Source of the DNA: Undaria pinnatifida
Taxonomy: Eukaryota > Sar > Phaeophyceae > Laminariales > Alariaceae
Assembly (NCBI GenBank): GCA_012845835.1
Contig: JABAKD010000005.1
Location: 4,579,155-4,643,154 of the forward strand
DNA length: 64,000 bases
Direction: 5' to 3'
Shown: piece by piece, positions 31,551 through 41,939 of the stretch
Layout: each line of letters begins with the position of its first letter
Position numbering within the stretch: the stretch's first letter is position 1
Position numbers and translations under genes: made by a program
The notes under the pieces: model-generated
The model's input: only the letters and a program-made list of their open reading frames with translations
What the model was told of the DNA's origin: nothing
Databases searched by the model: none

Positions 31551-32394
31551 TACTTTATATACTATACACCCATCCGTCGTAGTTCTTGCCATAAACGAGA
31601 AAACGTCCTGCATTTCTCGGCACCATAATACCAAAAAAGATGTGTATCGTAACGGGGGTCTCTCGCACATACATCTATCTGGGTGGGTGCGCTGGCCACA
31701 CGCTTGTTGTCCCGAAAGGCCCCTCGTGAAGTGCAGCTATTATTATTATTGTTGTTGGTCACTCGCGCTCGGCAACTAGATGCAACAACATCGTCTCTAA
31801 TTCCAGCTTGCTGTACAGGTAGTAGGCGGTACAACTCTTGTTCCACTAACTATCAATGTATAAAATCGAAGGACACTTCTCTAAGGAGGGGGGCACCTTG
31901 CACGTACTGGGCCCGACGCAATAATAATGCTCTTGTGGGTCAATCCTGTGCGCGCTACGAGAATAGTCCTACCCCACATACCCGCCTTCAACCTCGAGTC
32001 AATCAACGAATCAATGTTTACATGGGGCTGTAGTCCCCTGCTCTTCTTTTCGTACACCGCTAGTCAAGCGTGGCATTAAGGTATACCTCTTTATGGCTAA
32101 ATCGTATCCTGAATGACGATGCTCCTTATTAACCCGAAATCGTCGAAATTTTATTCTATTTGCGCTTATTTTTATTTAGGTACGTAGGCGATGGGCATAT
32201 TCTGCGGGTTCTGAGCTTTTTTCCTGTTTTGGTCTCCTAATTCTCTTTTTTTTGGGTAGAGAATAATAGTAGTATTAATAGCGCTCATCCTCAAATTAAA
32301 AGCCTAAAAAAGAACCTTTGTGCACCTCTCTCTACGGTACCGTCAGTCTAGTACCCGTTATTTTATAACTAATTTTCAAGGACGTCAGCCGTGA
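31551..32394. other. Stretch without recognised gene
   Basis: AT-rich. No exon or known repeat is supported, apart from diverged ttattattatt runs. Confidence 0.45.
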
Positions 32395-32465
32395 GTTCGA
32401 CGAATTTCAGGTCAATACTCATCTTTGCAAGCTGCGTTGTTGGTGCTCGTAATATACTATATGAG
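32395..32465 (+). repeat. RG-related terminal motif, copy 1
   Basis: gacgtcagccgtgagttcga followed by actcatctttgcaagctg. Repeated at 33040-33110 and 34225-34345, and similar to the RG end in spacing and sequence. Confidence 0.7.
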
Positions 32466-32775
32466 TGAGTTTTTATTGGGAGGTGTCTTATTTTTTGTCC
32501 ACTATAATGGTAAGTGTTGGTATTTATACTTTAGGTGGGGAATTTTGAGCTAGGTAAAACATCACATCTATTTTATAAAATTATTACTGTAGTTTCCACT
32601 ATATAATACTGCTTTATCATATGTATGGCAGGCGGTTTGTTTTGTTTTTCTCCCCCCGGGGGCTTTAATATCGGGAAGAGTACGAATACAGAGTATTATC
32701 AGTTATCTATATGTTGCTCTTAATACAGCATTCGAGAACTAAAGTCAGCTACTCCCACCCCAAAAAGAATGAAAA

Positions 32776-32825
32776 ATCTGTGGGACACGAACCCACGGTT
32801 CCAAATTGATACGCTGTCACTCTAA
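32776..32825 (-). ncRNA. tRNA-like 3' half, copy 1
   Basis: The minus strand contains a perfect 5-bp T stem with a 7-nt loop (GTGGGTTCGTGTCCCAC, plus 32780-32796), preceded by a box-A-like TGACAGCGTATCA and followed by T runs. The acceptor stem does not close, so this is not a working tRNA; a tRNA-derived SINE or fragment is likely. Confidence 0.4.
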
Positions 32826-32961
32826 TATTTAAATACATGTATATATTTTCATTAATATCGGGAAGAGTACGAATACAGAATATTATTAGTTATCTATATG
32901 TTGCTCTTAATACAGCATTCGAGAACTAAAGTCAGCTACTCCCACCCAAAAAAAATAAAAA

Positions 32962-33008
32962 CTCTGTGGGACACGAACCCACGGTTCCAAATTGATACGC
33001 TGTCACTC
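32962..33008 (-). ncRNA. tRNA-like 3' half, copy 2
   Basis: Identical T arm (plus 32966-32982) in the second unit of the 187-bp duplication, followed on the minus strand by a T-rich run (GAGTTTTTATTTTTTTT) suitable for Pol III termination. Confidence 0.4.
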
Positions 33009-33179
33009 TAATATTCAAATACATGTATATATTTTCAGGACGTCAGGTGTGAGTTCGACGAACTTCAAGTCAGTACTCATATTTTGAATCTGCTTGTTGG
33101 TACTAGTACCCGGTGTTTCAACAATTCACAATGTCGACCGAGTGACACAAAACTGCTGCTATTATTATTGTTATTATTT

Positions 33180-33300
33180 TATAAGGCTTATATTTTGGGT
33201 AAGCGATAGGTTTATGGTATAAGGCTTAGTTCTTGGGTAAGCTGTTGGTTATCATTTTGCAAGCGGTCAAACGGACTAATACCCCACTAATACCTCAACA
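33180..33300 (+). repeat. Repeat with gcggtcaaacggactaatac, copy 1
   Basis: Block ataaggctta..gggtaagc..ttgcaagcggtcaaac..aataccccacta. Diverged copies are at 33515-33592 and 34595-34775. A tRNA-like box (gggttcaaatcccac, 33344-33358) follows. Confidence 0.7.
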
Positions 33301-33589
33301 AATGGCGTCGTCGACAGACCATGGGTGCTTTGGGCCATGGGTTCAAATCCCACGATCCACAATGATAAACCTTTTTCAGGCTCTTTCCCATGTCGAACTT
33401 ACTTGAAAAACACTCTCCCCGGTATACCCTGGAAATGAAACGGCTTGGATATTGAGAGGTCCGCCCGTATATCCGGCCGACCAGCTATCCCGCCGTTTCA
33501 GGGGGGAAGGCTGTTATAAGGTTCAGTTTAAGTAAGCTATTTGTTAACCTTTTGAAAGTGGTCAAACGAACTAATACCCCACAAATTCC

Positions 33590-34192
33590 TCGCCCCCCCT
33601 CCCCCCCCCCCGCCTCCCCGCTCCCCCTTGCTCAAACGTCCCACCTAACATCGAAAATCTGCCAGAGTATTAAACGCCTCCACGCACTTGTTGTCACCTC
33701 ATTATCTTTCAGAATCTGGAGCCATCCATGCCGCTGCTGCAATCCACCCCCACCCTCCCCTAACGCCCCCTCCTTCCCCACCACCCGAAATATCGCCTAG
33801 ATAGACCTAGCACCACGCGTTTAGCAAACCCATACATCTATCTAGTGCGACATGATTCCTCCCCCCTCCCCCTCCCTCCCCTCCACGTCCTTAAAAACTT
33901 CGCCCTCCCCTCACCGGTTATTCGACTTACAGGATTCACTTGATAAACGGATGCATTTCCTTCCACGGCTGTCAGATTTTGTCCCCCTCAAAAACGGGTT
34001 TTATAGTTTCCGCGCACAGACTAACATCACCCTGTTGACCCTGATAGCTACATTGCAGTTGCAAGGGGAGTCGCCGACCTATATCCTTAACGAGGACACA
34101 CAACTCGTAATGCGCGCGATCGGAGTATCACACGCAGCTTGCAAAGATGAGTTTCGACAAAATCTTCGATCTCACAGCTGGAGTGTATTTTT
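33590..34192 (-). mobile_element. RG element with C tracts (reverse)
   Basis: C-rich left part (G tracts on the element strand), then gatttgtccccctcaaaaac, atcaccctgttgaccctgat, gagtcgccgacctatatcct and cagctggagtgtattttta at the right end. This is the same order as the copies at 46085 and, inverted, 61282. Confidence 0.8.
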
Positions 34193-34224
34193 ATTGTTAT
34201 TATAACATATATTATTTTTATCAA

Positions 34225-34345
34225 TTTAAGGACGTCAGCCGTGAGTTCGACGAGTTTCGGGTCAATACTCATCTTTGCAAGCTGTGTTGTTGGTACTTGT
34301 AATATTCTATTTGAGTGAGTTTTTTATTGAGAGGGGTTCTTGTCC
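34225..34345 (+). repeat. RG-related terminal motif, copy 3
   Basis: aaggacgtcagccgtgagtt ... tgagtgagttttttattgag. Matches 32395 over about 110 bp. Confidence 0.75.
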
Positions 34346-34438
34346 CGTATATCCGCCCGACCTGCTATCCCGCCGTTTCAGGGGTGTCCTTCATTTTTAC
34401 TGTGTTTCCTACGTTATTGTGTTTTTCACAATAGATGG

Positions 34439-34472
34439 CACTAACCCTAGCCCTAACAACCCTAACCCTATC
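34439..34472 (-). repeat. Interstitial telomere-like tract
   Basis: ctaaccctagccctaacaac followed by cctaaccctat: about five CCCTAA-type units with one substitution and small indels, i.e. TTAGGG on the minus strand. TTAGGG is the telomere unit of many algae and animals. Confidence 0.7.
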
Positions 34473-35021
34473 CCATAAAAAATACTCCGAAGTATAGTGT
34501 ACCGATGACTGCTCCTTGATGACGTCGCAGGGGTGAAAATGGTTAAAAAAACACAATAATGATGTGTTTCTCTACGTTTCACGGCCGGAGAGTTTTATAT
34601 GGCTTAGTTTTGGTCAAGCAATTGTTTAAGCCTTTTATCACTGGAAACCCGATATTGGGAAGAACATTACTCGGATTTTGTATAGGGAGGGGTTCGGGGG
34701 TTCTAAAGGGGTTAAGTTTTCGCAAGTGATCAAACGGACTAGCTATGAATATCAATAGTGCCCCACTGGTTCCTTATAAAAAAATGACATTCATTTATTT
34801 GCTATTAATAGGTGGCCCTTTATAAAGGAGTCTTATAGCGCGTCGGGGAGGCTGGGTCCCTTATAACCGTACACTGAAATGTGCCCTCTCTTAAGGTTTC
34901 AGTCCATCTGTCCGGATTTTTTCTGGCGTGACGGAGTGTGGTCGCCCGTGGCAATGGAATTGGGGTTCATGGTTGGGTGTGGAGATCATTTAAAATCGAG
35001 ATAATAAAAGAAATTTAAATA
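34473..35021. other. Stretch without recognised gene
   Basis: Diverged copies of the gatcaaacggactagc repeat; no exon supported. Confidence 0.45.
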
Positions 35022-35285
35022 CTATGACGTCCCTTGTATACCGCTTTCCTTATCGCGGGGTCGCTTGAACCTGTACATCTGCTTGCTGCTGCTGTTGTCG
35101 TAAGAAAAGTTTGTTGCAGTTGTTGTAGCAGTAGATGGTGCTGTTGTTGTAGCAGTAGGTGTTGTTGTTGTTGTTGTTGTTGTTGCTGTTGTTGTAGCAG
35201 TAGGACCTAGTGGTGTTGTCTCTCTCAATCTCCCGTTTTCTTTCAAGGGAGAAGGCGGTTCACGTTTGGGCCCCACAACATGCAA
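35022..35285 (-). CDS. Hypothetical Thr-rich frame over a GTT microsatellite
   Basis: The minus frame of about 87 codons has a Pro/Lys-rich start (KREPPSPLKENGRLRETTP), a Thr/Ala run from the (GTT)n tract at 35155-35190, and a charged tail (KQMYRFKRPRDKESG) before TGA. The charged flanks look coding-like and the middle is low complexity. No family, start or splice evidence, so it may be chance. Confidence 0.25.
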   Translation of the reverse strand: MHVVGPKREPPSPLKENGRLRETTPLGPTATTTATTTTTTTTPTATTTAPSTATTTATNFSYDNSSSKQMYRFKRPRDKESGIQGTS

Positions 35286-35406
35286 CTAAAGGTAGATACT
35301 GCGTGCCGTAGCTCTGCTGAGGACTCACTCTTGCTTATGGACATTTGATTTTGAACACTTCTTACAATATGTCAGCCTTTCGCTTGGAGCTCGACGAATG
35401 ATTTGA

Positions 35407-35644
35407 GACTGCTTCTTCTACGATAGCCCGCCCCAAAACCAGCGATTTTCTTAACGAACGTTTCATCATCATGGCTGCTCGAACAAAAACCAGTCTTCAA
35501 CTAGTTTCTGTTTGCAAAGGACTGTCGAACTGTGACGTCGTGGGGGCAAGGGGCACCGTTATTCAGGAGATACGGCCGGTAGCTGGTTTCAAAACCGGCG
35601 ATTCGTTAACGAAAAGTTGGGGGGGCTACCGTATAGAACGACTG
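35407..35644 (+). mobile_element. RB element
   Basis: Left end cttcttctacgatagcccg, right end ggctaccgtatagaacgact. Interior contains cttaacgaacgtttcatcat and ctggtttcaaaaccggcgat. Confidence 0.8.
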
Positions 35645-37298
35645 TTCAGTAGCCAATATACTAATCTTCGCAAGCTGCGTGATACTTAAGCCGCTGTGCG
35701 TTTTGACAGTTTACTGCAGTCCACAGGCAACACCTATTAAACAACCGGCGACATTTTTTACTAATCTTACTATTTTATGTGGCCTATGAATCAGTGTCTA
35801 GGTTGCAATCAGCTGGTTGCAATCAATCACAGATCATACTAGTTTGCAAGTAATTTTCGAAGAGCACGTGCCGCTCATTATATGCCAGGTATTTTCTTAC
35901 TGGATTGATTGTATTTTGTTTAGTGGGTGGCTGCTTGGAGCTGAGAAGCCTGTTGAAGCCAAGAAATGTGTGTTTCATTCTTACCTCTAGTTTCCCGGGA
36001 CACCTTCCTGGCACACGGAGTAACACCTACCTGGGACACGGAGTACCTCAGGGATATTTCAACATCGAAGTCACACATACATACATACATGCTGCTGCTA
36101 TGTACCCGGTTACCAGGTGGCGGCTACCTGCAGATTGGAGCGATATTAAAGACTTGCTTGCGCGATATTTAGAGAGTCGTCCTGGACTATCAGCAAACCC
36201 TGCTGCGCATGCGGCCTAAAAAAACGCCCATTCATCGCAATATCCCACACTAACACGAAGTACGGTATTTACAGATAACAAAAAAAAAGTATATTGTCCG
36301 AGAAAAAAACGCTGTTGCGATACGCGAAAACGTCCGCCACACGACAACCTGATCGGGGACTCATGTGAAAATTTTCTTTGTTGTGTGCCCCCAAAGACAT
36401 GTATGTGTGCGAAGCTAATCCAATCGGCGAATGGTAGTCTAATCGTGGACGTTATGTGGCGAGCGAGGTACAATGTTATACTCTCCTCTCCCCGCCGTGC
36501 CGTTGACAAGGAAGATGGGCGGGTGTGCCATCATATATATCTCTTCGTGAGTGTTGTTGCTAGCGATATGAACACAGCTCTTAGACTTATATCAACTTAT
36601 TTGTGCTGTGGAGCATTGGCACGAGAAACGAAAGCAATGCCCTTCAACGTAAAGTTGTTCTACAAAAATTCCAGATGTAACAAATATTTCCCCTCCACAT
36701 ACATACGCGGTGTGGGCGCAGTGTGCTAGAAGAGGGGTTAAAGTCTTTAGGACTGCAGTCCCAATTTGGGAACAAATCATTTGGATATAGACCATTATGT
36801 AAGTTTCTGTACACTTTTTTAGTGCTATCAATAGGTTAAATACTATCGCCAAAATGAGAAGCACTCGAACAACAACGCTGTTTCTGTGGCATGTGTAAGC
36901 AACAAAGAAAAGTGAACCGGAGAGAAAACATTGCAACATTATTACGCAGCAACACCTAGTACTACTACTATACTAGTTACTTACTCCTCGTGTCCTCACA
37001 TCCCTCACCGATAATGGATACCTGCCGCCCCTGTCGGACTGGGCTTTCCGAAGCAGGCGTGACATCGTTGTTGCTGCTGGTGGTGTCGCTGTGTAGTGGC
37101 CTTGTACGGGAGCTTCGCCCAGGGGGGAAATCTCTTGGCTCAGCGATGGAGGACTTCGGTCAGGGTTTTTTTTTCGCTTAGCAAGGTGCACTATGCTGTC
37201 CGCGTACTATTAGACTTTATGGCTCGTGAGGCAAAAGGTAAAAAAGGTAAATGGGGTCGTTGGTGGGGGAGAGCGCTGAAATAAGTACGTCGTGACGA
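35645..37298. other. Mostly unassigned stretch with two weak exon candidates
   Basis: Minus 36986-37180 encodes a basic, Pro/Ser-rich segment (NPDRSPPSLSQEISPLGEAP, then MSRLLRKAQSDRGG) ending at a strong donor (GGA|GTAAGT). About 95 bp further, a good acceptor (CACATGCCACAG) precedes a hydrophobic frame (VVVRVLLILAIVFNLLIAL, 36890-36770). The two do not join in frame with these borders. They may belong to one unrecognised membrane-protein gene. Confidence 0.3.
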
Positions 37299-37539
37299 GG
37301 CGTTCTACGGTACGGGCCTTCCCAACTTTTCTTTCATAACGAAATCGACGGTTTCAAAACCAGCTCCAGGTCGTATCTCGTGAAACATGGTGTCTCTCGA
37401 CACCCCGACGTCATCGATCGATACACCTTCCTTTGCACGCAAGGAAATATGTGGATACTTTTCTTTCAATAGTATCCTTCCTTGTGTCGATCAGCCCTAG
37501 AAAGTCGCTGGTTTGGGGGGGAGTATCGTAGAATCAGTC
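37299..37539 (-). mobile_element. RB element (reverse)
   Basis: Left end cgttctacggtacgggcctt, right end gtatcgtagaatcagt. Interior contains ggtttcaaaaccagctcc and caccccgacgtcatcgatcg. Confidence 0.8.
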
Positions 37540-37932
37540 TGGCGTATTGCTAGTTTAGCCCTCTGATGACAGTACAGCATAGATGATGTCGTTCCGATGT
37601 AAACCGAGTATCCTCCCGCGAAGCAGTAGCTATGTTATACGAAGTATGGCCCTCTCTCTGCTAACCATTTGCCAGTTTCCCGTCCCCACACATATTTTCT
37701 TTGCATCGACTAGACCGATGCAACAGTCAATCCATGTCTCAATCCTCAGCAACTCAACAGGGAACGATATACGCGTGTACGCCAACCTATTATGACGGTG
37801 AAAAAATCCTTGAAAAATCGAATCTTATATTATTACTTTTCGAAAATTCGTGGAAATTTCCAACCGGAGCAACAACAAAAAAAAACTGTTTCTTCATTAT
37901 GCCTAGAAGCGGAATAGCCAGGGGAACTTTCA

Positions 37933-38202
37933 ATGAAAAGGTTTTATATTTCCAGAATTTCTTACTCGCCATTTACGTGGGGAGCGCGGGGAGTGGAGGC
38001 AAAATCAATCGTGGTTCGAATTTTGGAGTTCATTGCCGTTCACATATCGGAACAATACAAAAAACAAACCGAAAGCGGCGCAGCCGCGTTTCTCGCCCTT
38101 CTCGAAACAGTTCAACTAAGATCGAAAGCGCACCAGGACCTTCCGTTGTACGTGTTTTCTGCTTTCGTTGATTATCAATGGTACATACTGCTGCTACCTT
38201 AG
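37933..38202 (+). CDS. Weak hypothetical exon
   Basis: The plus frame contains VEAKSIVVRILEFIAVHI and SGAAAFLALLETVQLRSKA, two amphipathic-looking helices, before a TAG. A possible acceptor AG lies just upstream of GGVEAK. No family and no neighbours supporting it. Confidence 0.25.
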   Translation: MKRFYISRISYSPFTWGARGVEAKSIVVRILEFIAVHISEQYKKQTESGAAAFLALLETVQLRSKAHQDLPLYVFSAFVDYQWYILLLP

Positions 38203-38279
38203 TGTTTATATATTTACAAGTACCGGTACATTACATACCTCTGTCTGGCAAAGAACGTTCTTGTCATACGCTTGCGCTG

Positions 38280-38370
38280 GGAGAGGTCGAGGACTTCATC
38301 GTGACTCATCTTTGCGAAACTATGTGTGACAATTCGATCGCTCGATCGCGCGTGTTACGGGGTAGGTATG
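38280..38370 (+). mobile_element. RG terminal fragment
   Basis: Diverged match to the RG end: gaggacttcatcgtgactca, then gatcgctcgatcgcgcgt. Confidence 0.55.
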
Positions 38371-38414
38371 TATGTATTATGTGTGTCCTCATGGAGGGAA
38401 TTTTCGATCGAGAA

Positions 38415-38739
38415 GACTCGTGCTACGATAGAGGTATACCTTTTTTGGCGTAAATGGTTTCTGAACGACGGGGCTCCTTAACCTAAAAATACTATACTAT
38501 AATAATACTATACTATACTAATTTAATACTAAAGACTACAATACTATCGTCGGGAAAATACGCCATTTTTTTTATTCGTGATATGCTCGTTGTATATCTA
38601 GGCCATAGGATTTTTTATCTGGTGAAATGAATGTAGTCAGTTTTTTTTTTTTCTTCCATATATTATATCCGTTTTGGGGAGAGGTCTTGAGCTCCCAAAC
38701 GGAGGAAACCTCAGAAAAATCTGTATCGTTGCACGCGTC
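38415..38739 (+). mobile_element. RA element with internal microsatellite
   Basis: Left end actcgtgctacgatagaggt, right end tgtatcgttgcacgcgtc. A (TACTA)n-like expansion of about 70 bp sits between ggctccttaacct and atcgtcgggaaaa. Confidence 0.85.
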
Positions 38740-38995
38740 AAAAAGCCTGTCCACAGTTCTTTATAGAAGATGCATATGCGTGCTGGGAGTACTAAGTCGA
38801 ACGTCCACATGCGCAAGGTTGATGAATATTTGATCGCATGCCCGAAAATATGTATTATCGTAGCACGCGTCAAAAGCCCGTTCACAGTTCTTTTGTTCTT
38901 TTTTGAAGGTAGGTGTGTGCTGGGAGTAATAATTCGAACGTCCACATGCGCAAGGTTGATGAATATTACATCGCATGCCCGTCTACAGATTTTGC
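38731..38995 (+). repeat. ~130-bp tandem duplication at the RA end
   Basis: Two copies of gcacgcgtcaaaa..gcc..tccacagttctt followed by cgaacgtccacatgcgcaag and ttgatgaatatt. The duplicated piece includes the RA terminus. Confidence 0.85.
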
Positions 38996-39165
38996 AGGTG
39001 GGTGTGTATATATTGGGCATAATGAGGGAAACATACATGCGTGTGCGCGATGGGCGGCGCCCTAACGATACCATTCAACACTATTTGGTGTGCGATCACG
39101 ATCGAAGGAGTTTTAGACGAAGGTTGGCCGGGAGGTCGACCATAATAACATATTATACATACCAG

Positions 39166-39336
39166 CACCACAAATGTCTTCCTCGGCGACCTCGATGTCC
39201 CACCATCTCCAAAGATCCGCCCAGTTCGAGTTCGACGCGCTCGGCGGCAACGCGCGACCCGAGCGTGCGCGCGCGGGGAATAGGCGGGGCGGAGGCTGAG
39301 GAACGCGACCCACAAGAAGAGCGGCAAGCAAGATAA
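39166..39336 (+). pseudogene. Frameshifted duplicate of the basic exon at 39415
   Basis: Begins after ACATACCAG like its partner (CACCACAAATG..), reads TTNVFLGDLDVPPSPK, then needs a 1-nt shift to continue TRDPSVRARGIGGAEAEERD. The frame is conserved on both sides of the indel relative to 39415-39646, which suggests that the ancestral segment was coding on this strand. The interval between copies is about 250 bp. Confidence 0.45.
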
Positions 39337-39414
39337 ATATTTCTTCATAGTAGTACAGGGCCGAGTCGTCTCCGTGGAGCAGCTACAGCAGCACCATAAA
39401 TAAATATCTTCCAG

Positions 39415-39646
39415 CACCACAAATATCTTCCTCAGCGACCCCAATGTCTCGCCATCTCCCCAAAGTCCGCCCAGTTCGAGGCCGACGCGCTTGGCGGCGG
39501 CGCGCGACCCGAGCGTGCGCGCGCGGGGAATAGGCAGCGCGGAGGCTAAGGAACGCGACCCACGAGAAGAGCGGGCGGCAAAGCGATCTCGAGGACGCCG
39601 AACGGATTCTGACAATTCCCAGACCTTTCCCACGGGAGTACGGTAA
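39415..39646 (+). CDS. Putative terminal exon with basic C-terminal tail
   Basis: Acceptor AATATCTTCCAG, then an open plus frame reading FLSDPNVSPSPQSPPSSRP, RDPSVRARGIGSAEAKERD and EERAAKRSRGRRTDSDN to a TAA. Locally GC- and CpG-rich. The homologous block at 39166-39336 keeps both halves of this frame around a 1-nt indel. The KRSRGRR cluster could act as a nuclear localisation signal, which is inference. The minus strand is also open across both copies (238 codons), so strand is not certain. Confidence 0.4.
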
Positions 39647-40102
39647 AGCCGTACCAACCCCGAGTCCACGCGTACAAGGCACCCAATGGGCGGTTTCATT
39701 TTGCAATGTCATGGCGACACGGTAGTGCCCCTGGCATCCCATGACATTGCCATGACATCCCACGGTGCACACTTCCATAGCATATTTTGGGGAGAACACG
39801 CCAAACGCCGTGCTTGGCATATCGCAATCGGTGGCTAAGACGAACGTTCGAGCAAGATAGACGCATGTTGGCGACGTGTGTCTCCGATAAGCAGCGGTGC
39901 TAACTGGCAATACACAGCAACACGGTGGATGCCCACTGTGGCCATAGAGTTAAGCAGACGGTGGGGGGGTCACTTTGTGGGCCACGTTTTTGACGGACTC
40001 AGAGCCAGTCGTGAGATTGGCCACTGCGTATTCCTCTGAATCTGTTGAGCTCTTGAGACGTTCGGATCCACGGCATGTACAGCCACACGCCGCGATTGCT
40101 TG

Positions 40103-40201
40103 TTACGCTGTGCAAACGAAACGAATTGCGCTCCGTTTTTTAGTGAGATGCAGAACCTTCTGGAACTCGCCACGAGTAGTGGCGAAAAGAAGGGTATACC
40201 C
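40103..40201 (-). CDS. Ankyrin-like segment (possible exon)
   Basis: The minus strand reads GYTLLFATTRGEFQKVLHL, a good match to the ankyrin pattern G.T.L..A...G....V..L, then a short tail to a TAA. No clean acceptor was found, because the left border runs into a gggtatacccc block resembling an RP terminus. It may be a last exon or a relic. Confidence 0.4.
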   Translation of the reverse strand, partial: GYTLLFATTRGEFQKVLHLTKKRSAIRFVCTA

Positions 40202-40556
40202 CCCCCTCCTGTATACCGTGTGGCCTTTGGTCGTGGATCTTCTGCTGCTCACGTGGATGAGTGAGTGCTCATATCGACTGAGACACTACGTTTCGTTTTT
40301 TTTTGTTTGCATCGTTACTCTCAATTTCCAGCTCACCTTACAGTACAGTAGCAGCTCTACACGTCTAGACTAGATTATTATCTAGGATAACAATTTTAGC
40401 CTTAACTATACGTCTAGATTATTATATAGGGTAAAGTGTGGAATTTGATGCATATTTTTAACGTGTTGAGTTTTTTGTGGTCGATAGAAAATTCAAAAAC
40501 AAAAAAAGTACGGTCGGCTTTGTTCCGGACGAAATTCTATGGGTAAGGACGAGGCC

Positions 40557-40586
40557 GGGATCGGGGTCGGGGTCGGGGTCTAGGGT
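40557..40586 (+). repeat. (GGGGTC)n short tandem repeat
   Basis: cgggatcggggtcggggtcg followed by gggtctagggtct: about four units. Confidence 0.9.
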
Positions 40587-40982
40587 CTAAAGTAAGGGTT
40601 TGAGCAGGGCTGTGAGTTGGCTGACTATAAGTTGCCAGATAGTTATTAGCTGGTTAGTCTAGTTGTTTAAGCTAGTTGCGGCGGTGCCAACTGTTGAGCA
40701 ATTTTCTTTCACGCAAATTAGGGTCTTTGACTGGAATATATCGGGTTTGAAGCGTAGCTCCAACACGACTTTTTTTGGAGGCAGTGCGTAGTCACGTAAG
40801 CACTCCAAGGCCTTTGAAATGCAGGATCGGTTGCTGCGGACCAGTTCCAAGGCCGCGGTACAAGGTCAAACCTCACCACCAGACATTCACACCAACCCGA
40901 AAGACACCGTAGTGATCGTACAAATTGGTCCACTTACTCCTGCGTAAACGCAACACTCGGCGCTAACCATACAAATATTTAC

Positions 40983-41051
40983 AGCAAAACGCAACACCGA
41001 AGCATCCCCGATCAAGGCTGCGATAGATGGGGTGTACCCCAAATTCACCAC
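40983..41051 (-). CDS. Ankyrin-like exon fragment
   Basis: The minus strand reads NLGYTPSIAALIGDASVLRF, a clear ankyrin loop-helix-turn-helix (G.TP...A...GD..VL), ending at a donor GCT|GTAAAT in phase 0. Upstream it merges with RP-type sequence (cgggcttgagcaactcgcgcg), so the 5' part of the exon is probably interrupted by that element. It lies on the same strand as 40103-40201, 800 bp apart, possibly one gene. Confidence 0.45.
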
Positions 41052-41145
41052 CGGGCTTGAGCAACTCGCGCGCTTGACTCTTTACGTCGCAAAACAAAAA
41101 TACCTCAGGCGATTGTTTAGGCGCAGCGTGGTTTACCATTCCACT
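41020..41145 (+). mobile_element. RP element fragment
   Basis: gatggggtgtaccccaaa, the palindrome-like aactcgcgcgcttgac, then gcgattgtttaggcgcagcg as in the other RP copies. Confidence 0.55.
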
Positions 41146-41425
41146 GTCTGATTCTACGATGCCCCCCCCCTCCCAAAATCAGTGATGTTCATTAACGAAC
41201 GTTTCCTGGCTGCTCGACACTCGAGGAAGGGTGCTACTTGATAAAGGTCTCCACGTGTCTTCTTGTTTGCAAAGGGTTATCGAACGATGACGTCGGGGTG
41301 GCCAGGGGCACCATACTTCAGGAGGCGGTACGGCTGGGAGCTGGTTCCGACGCCGGCGGTGTTGTGAAAGAAAAAGTGGCGGCGGCGGGGGGCGGGGGGG
41401 GGGGGCGCGCTACCGTAGAACGACT
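41146..41425 (+). mobile_element. RB element
   Basis: Left end tctgattctacgatgcccc, right end cgctaccgtagaacgactc. A G tract (41390-41404) lies near the right end. Confidence 0.8.
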
Positions 41426-41479
41426 CCGTTGCAGGCCCATATATATATCGCCAACTTAAAAAAGCACGAAGCTTGCGAC

Positions 41480-41640
41480 CGCTAAGAAACCGAGGGGCCA
41501 CTCGTGCGAGTGATCTCGAGCCGAGCCGATGCATACAAAGTCCTCAAAAGTGACACACCCCCTACCACCATAGATTTGGTCTTCCGGCAGTCGAAACCCT
41601 TGGTACGTCGTGATGGAACACCACTTGTTGGAGAACGAAC
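41480..41640 (+). mobile_element. RP element fragment
   Basis: Palindrome ccactcgtgcgagtgatct at about 41498, followed by the family block cacaccccctaccaccatag. The right part is lost. Confidence 0.5.
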
Positions 41641-41679
41641 CACGACGCCGCGCCTGTTCTTGAGCCTCCTCGTCGTCTT

Positions 41680-41706
41680 GACTGCCCCCCCCCCCCCCCC
41701 CCCCCC
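41680..41706 (+). repeat. Poly-C tract
   Basis: About 23 consecutive C interrupted only at the borders. Confidence 0.9.
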
Positions 41707-41939
41707 GAGCCGAAACGACGCACTCCGAGGATACTACTCGTCGCCATAGTACCGCCTCTCGCTTGCCCTCTGTGCGTACCAGTATATATATACTCCGGAG
41801 TATGATTTATGGACTCACCCGAGCCACAGGCTCCTTTTGGCATAATAAGGTATCGAAGCCTCCACTTGAAGAACGGCTTCCCCCACCACATAAATTTAAC
41901 TTAGGCACCCGTTAGTTCGTGATTCTATCACCTCATACC

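Larger units (their letters stand above)
32666..33038 (+). repeat. 187-bp tandem duplication
   Basis: Two nearly identical head-to-tail units (32666-32851, 32852-33038), each with atatcgggaagagtacgaat, gaactaaagtcagctactcc and a tRNA-like segment. Confidence 0.95.

Noticed and set aside
33300-33362. Possible complete tRNA gene (gggttcaaatcccac with upstream tggcgtcgtcga)
   Set aside because: The distance between box-like elements is too short and no acceptor stem forms.
36385-36729. 114-codon plus frame
   Set aside because: Overlaps better-supported minus-strand hydrophobic and basic segments; no conserved features.
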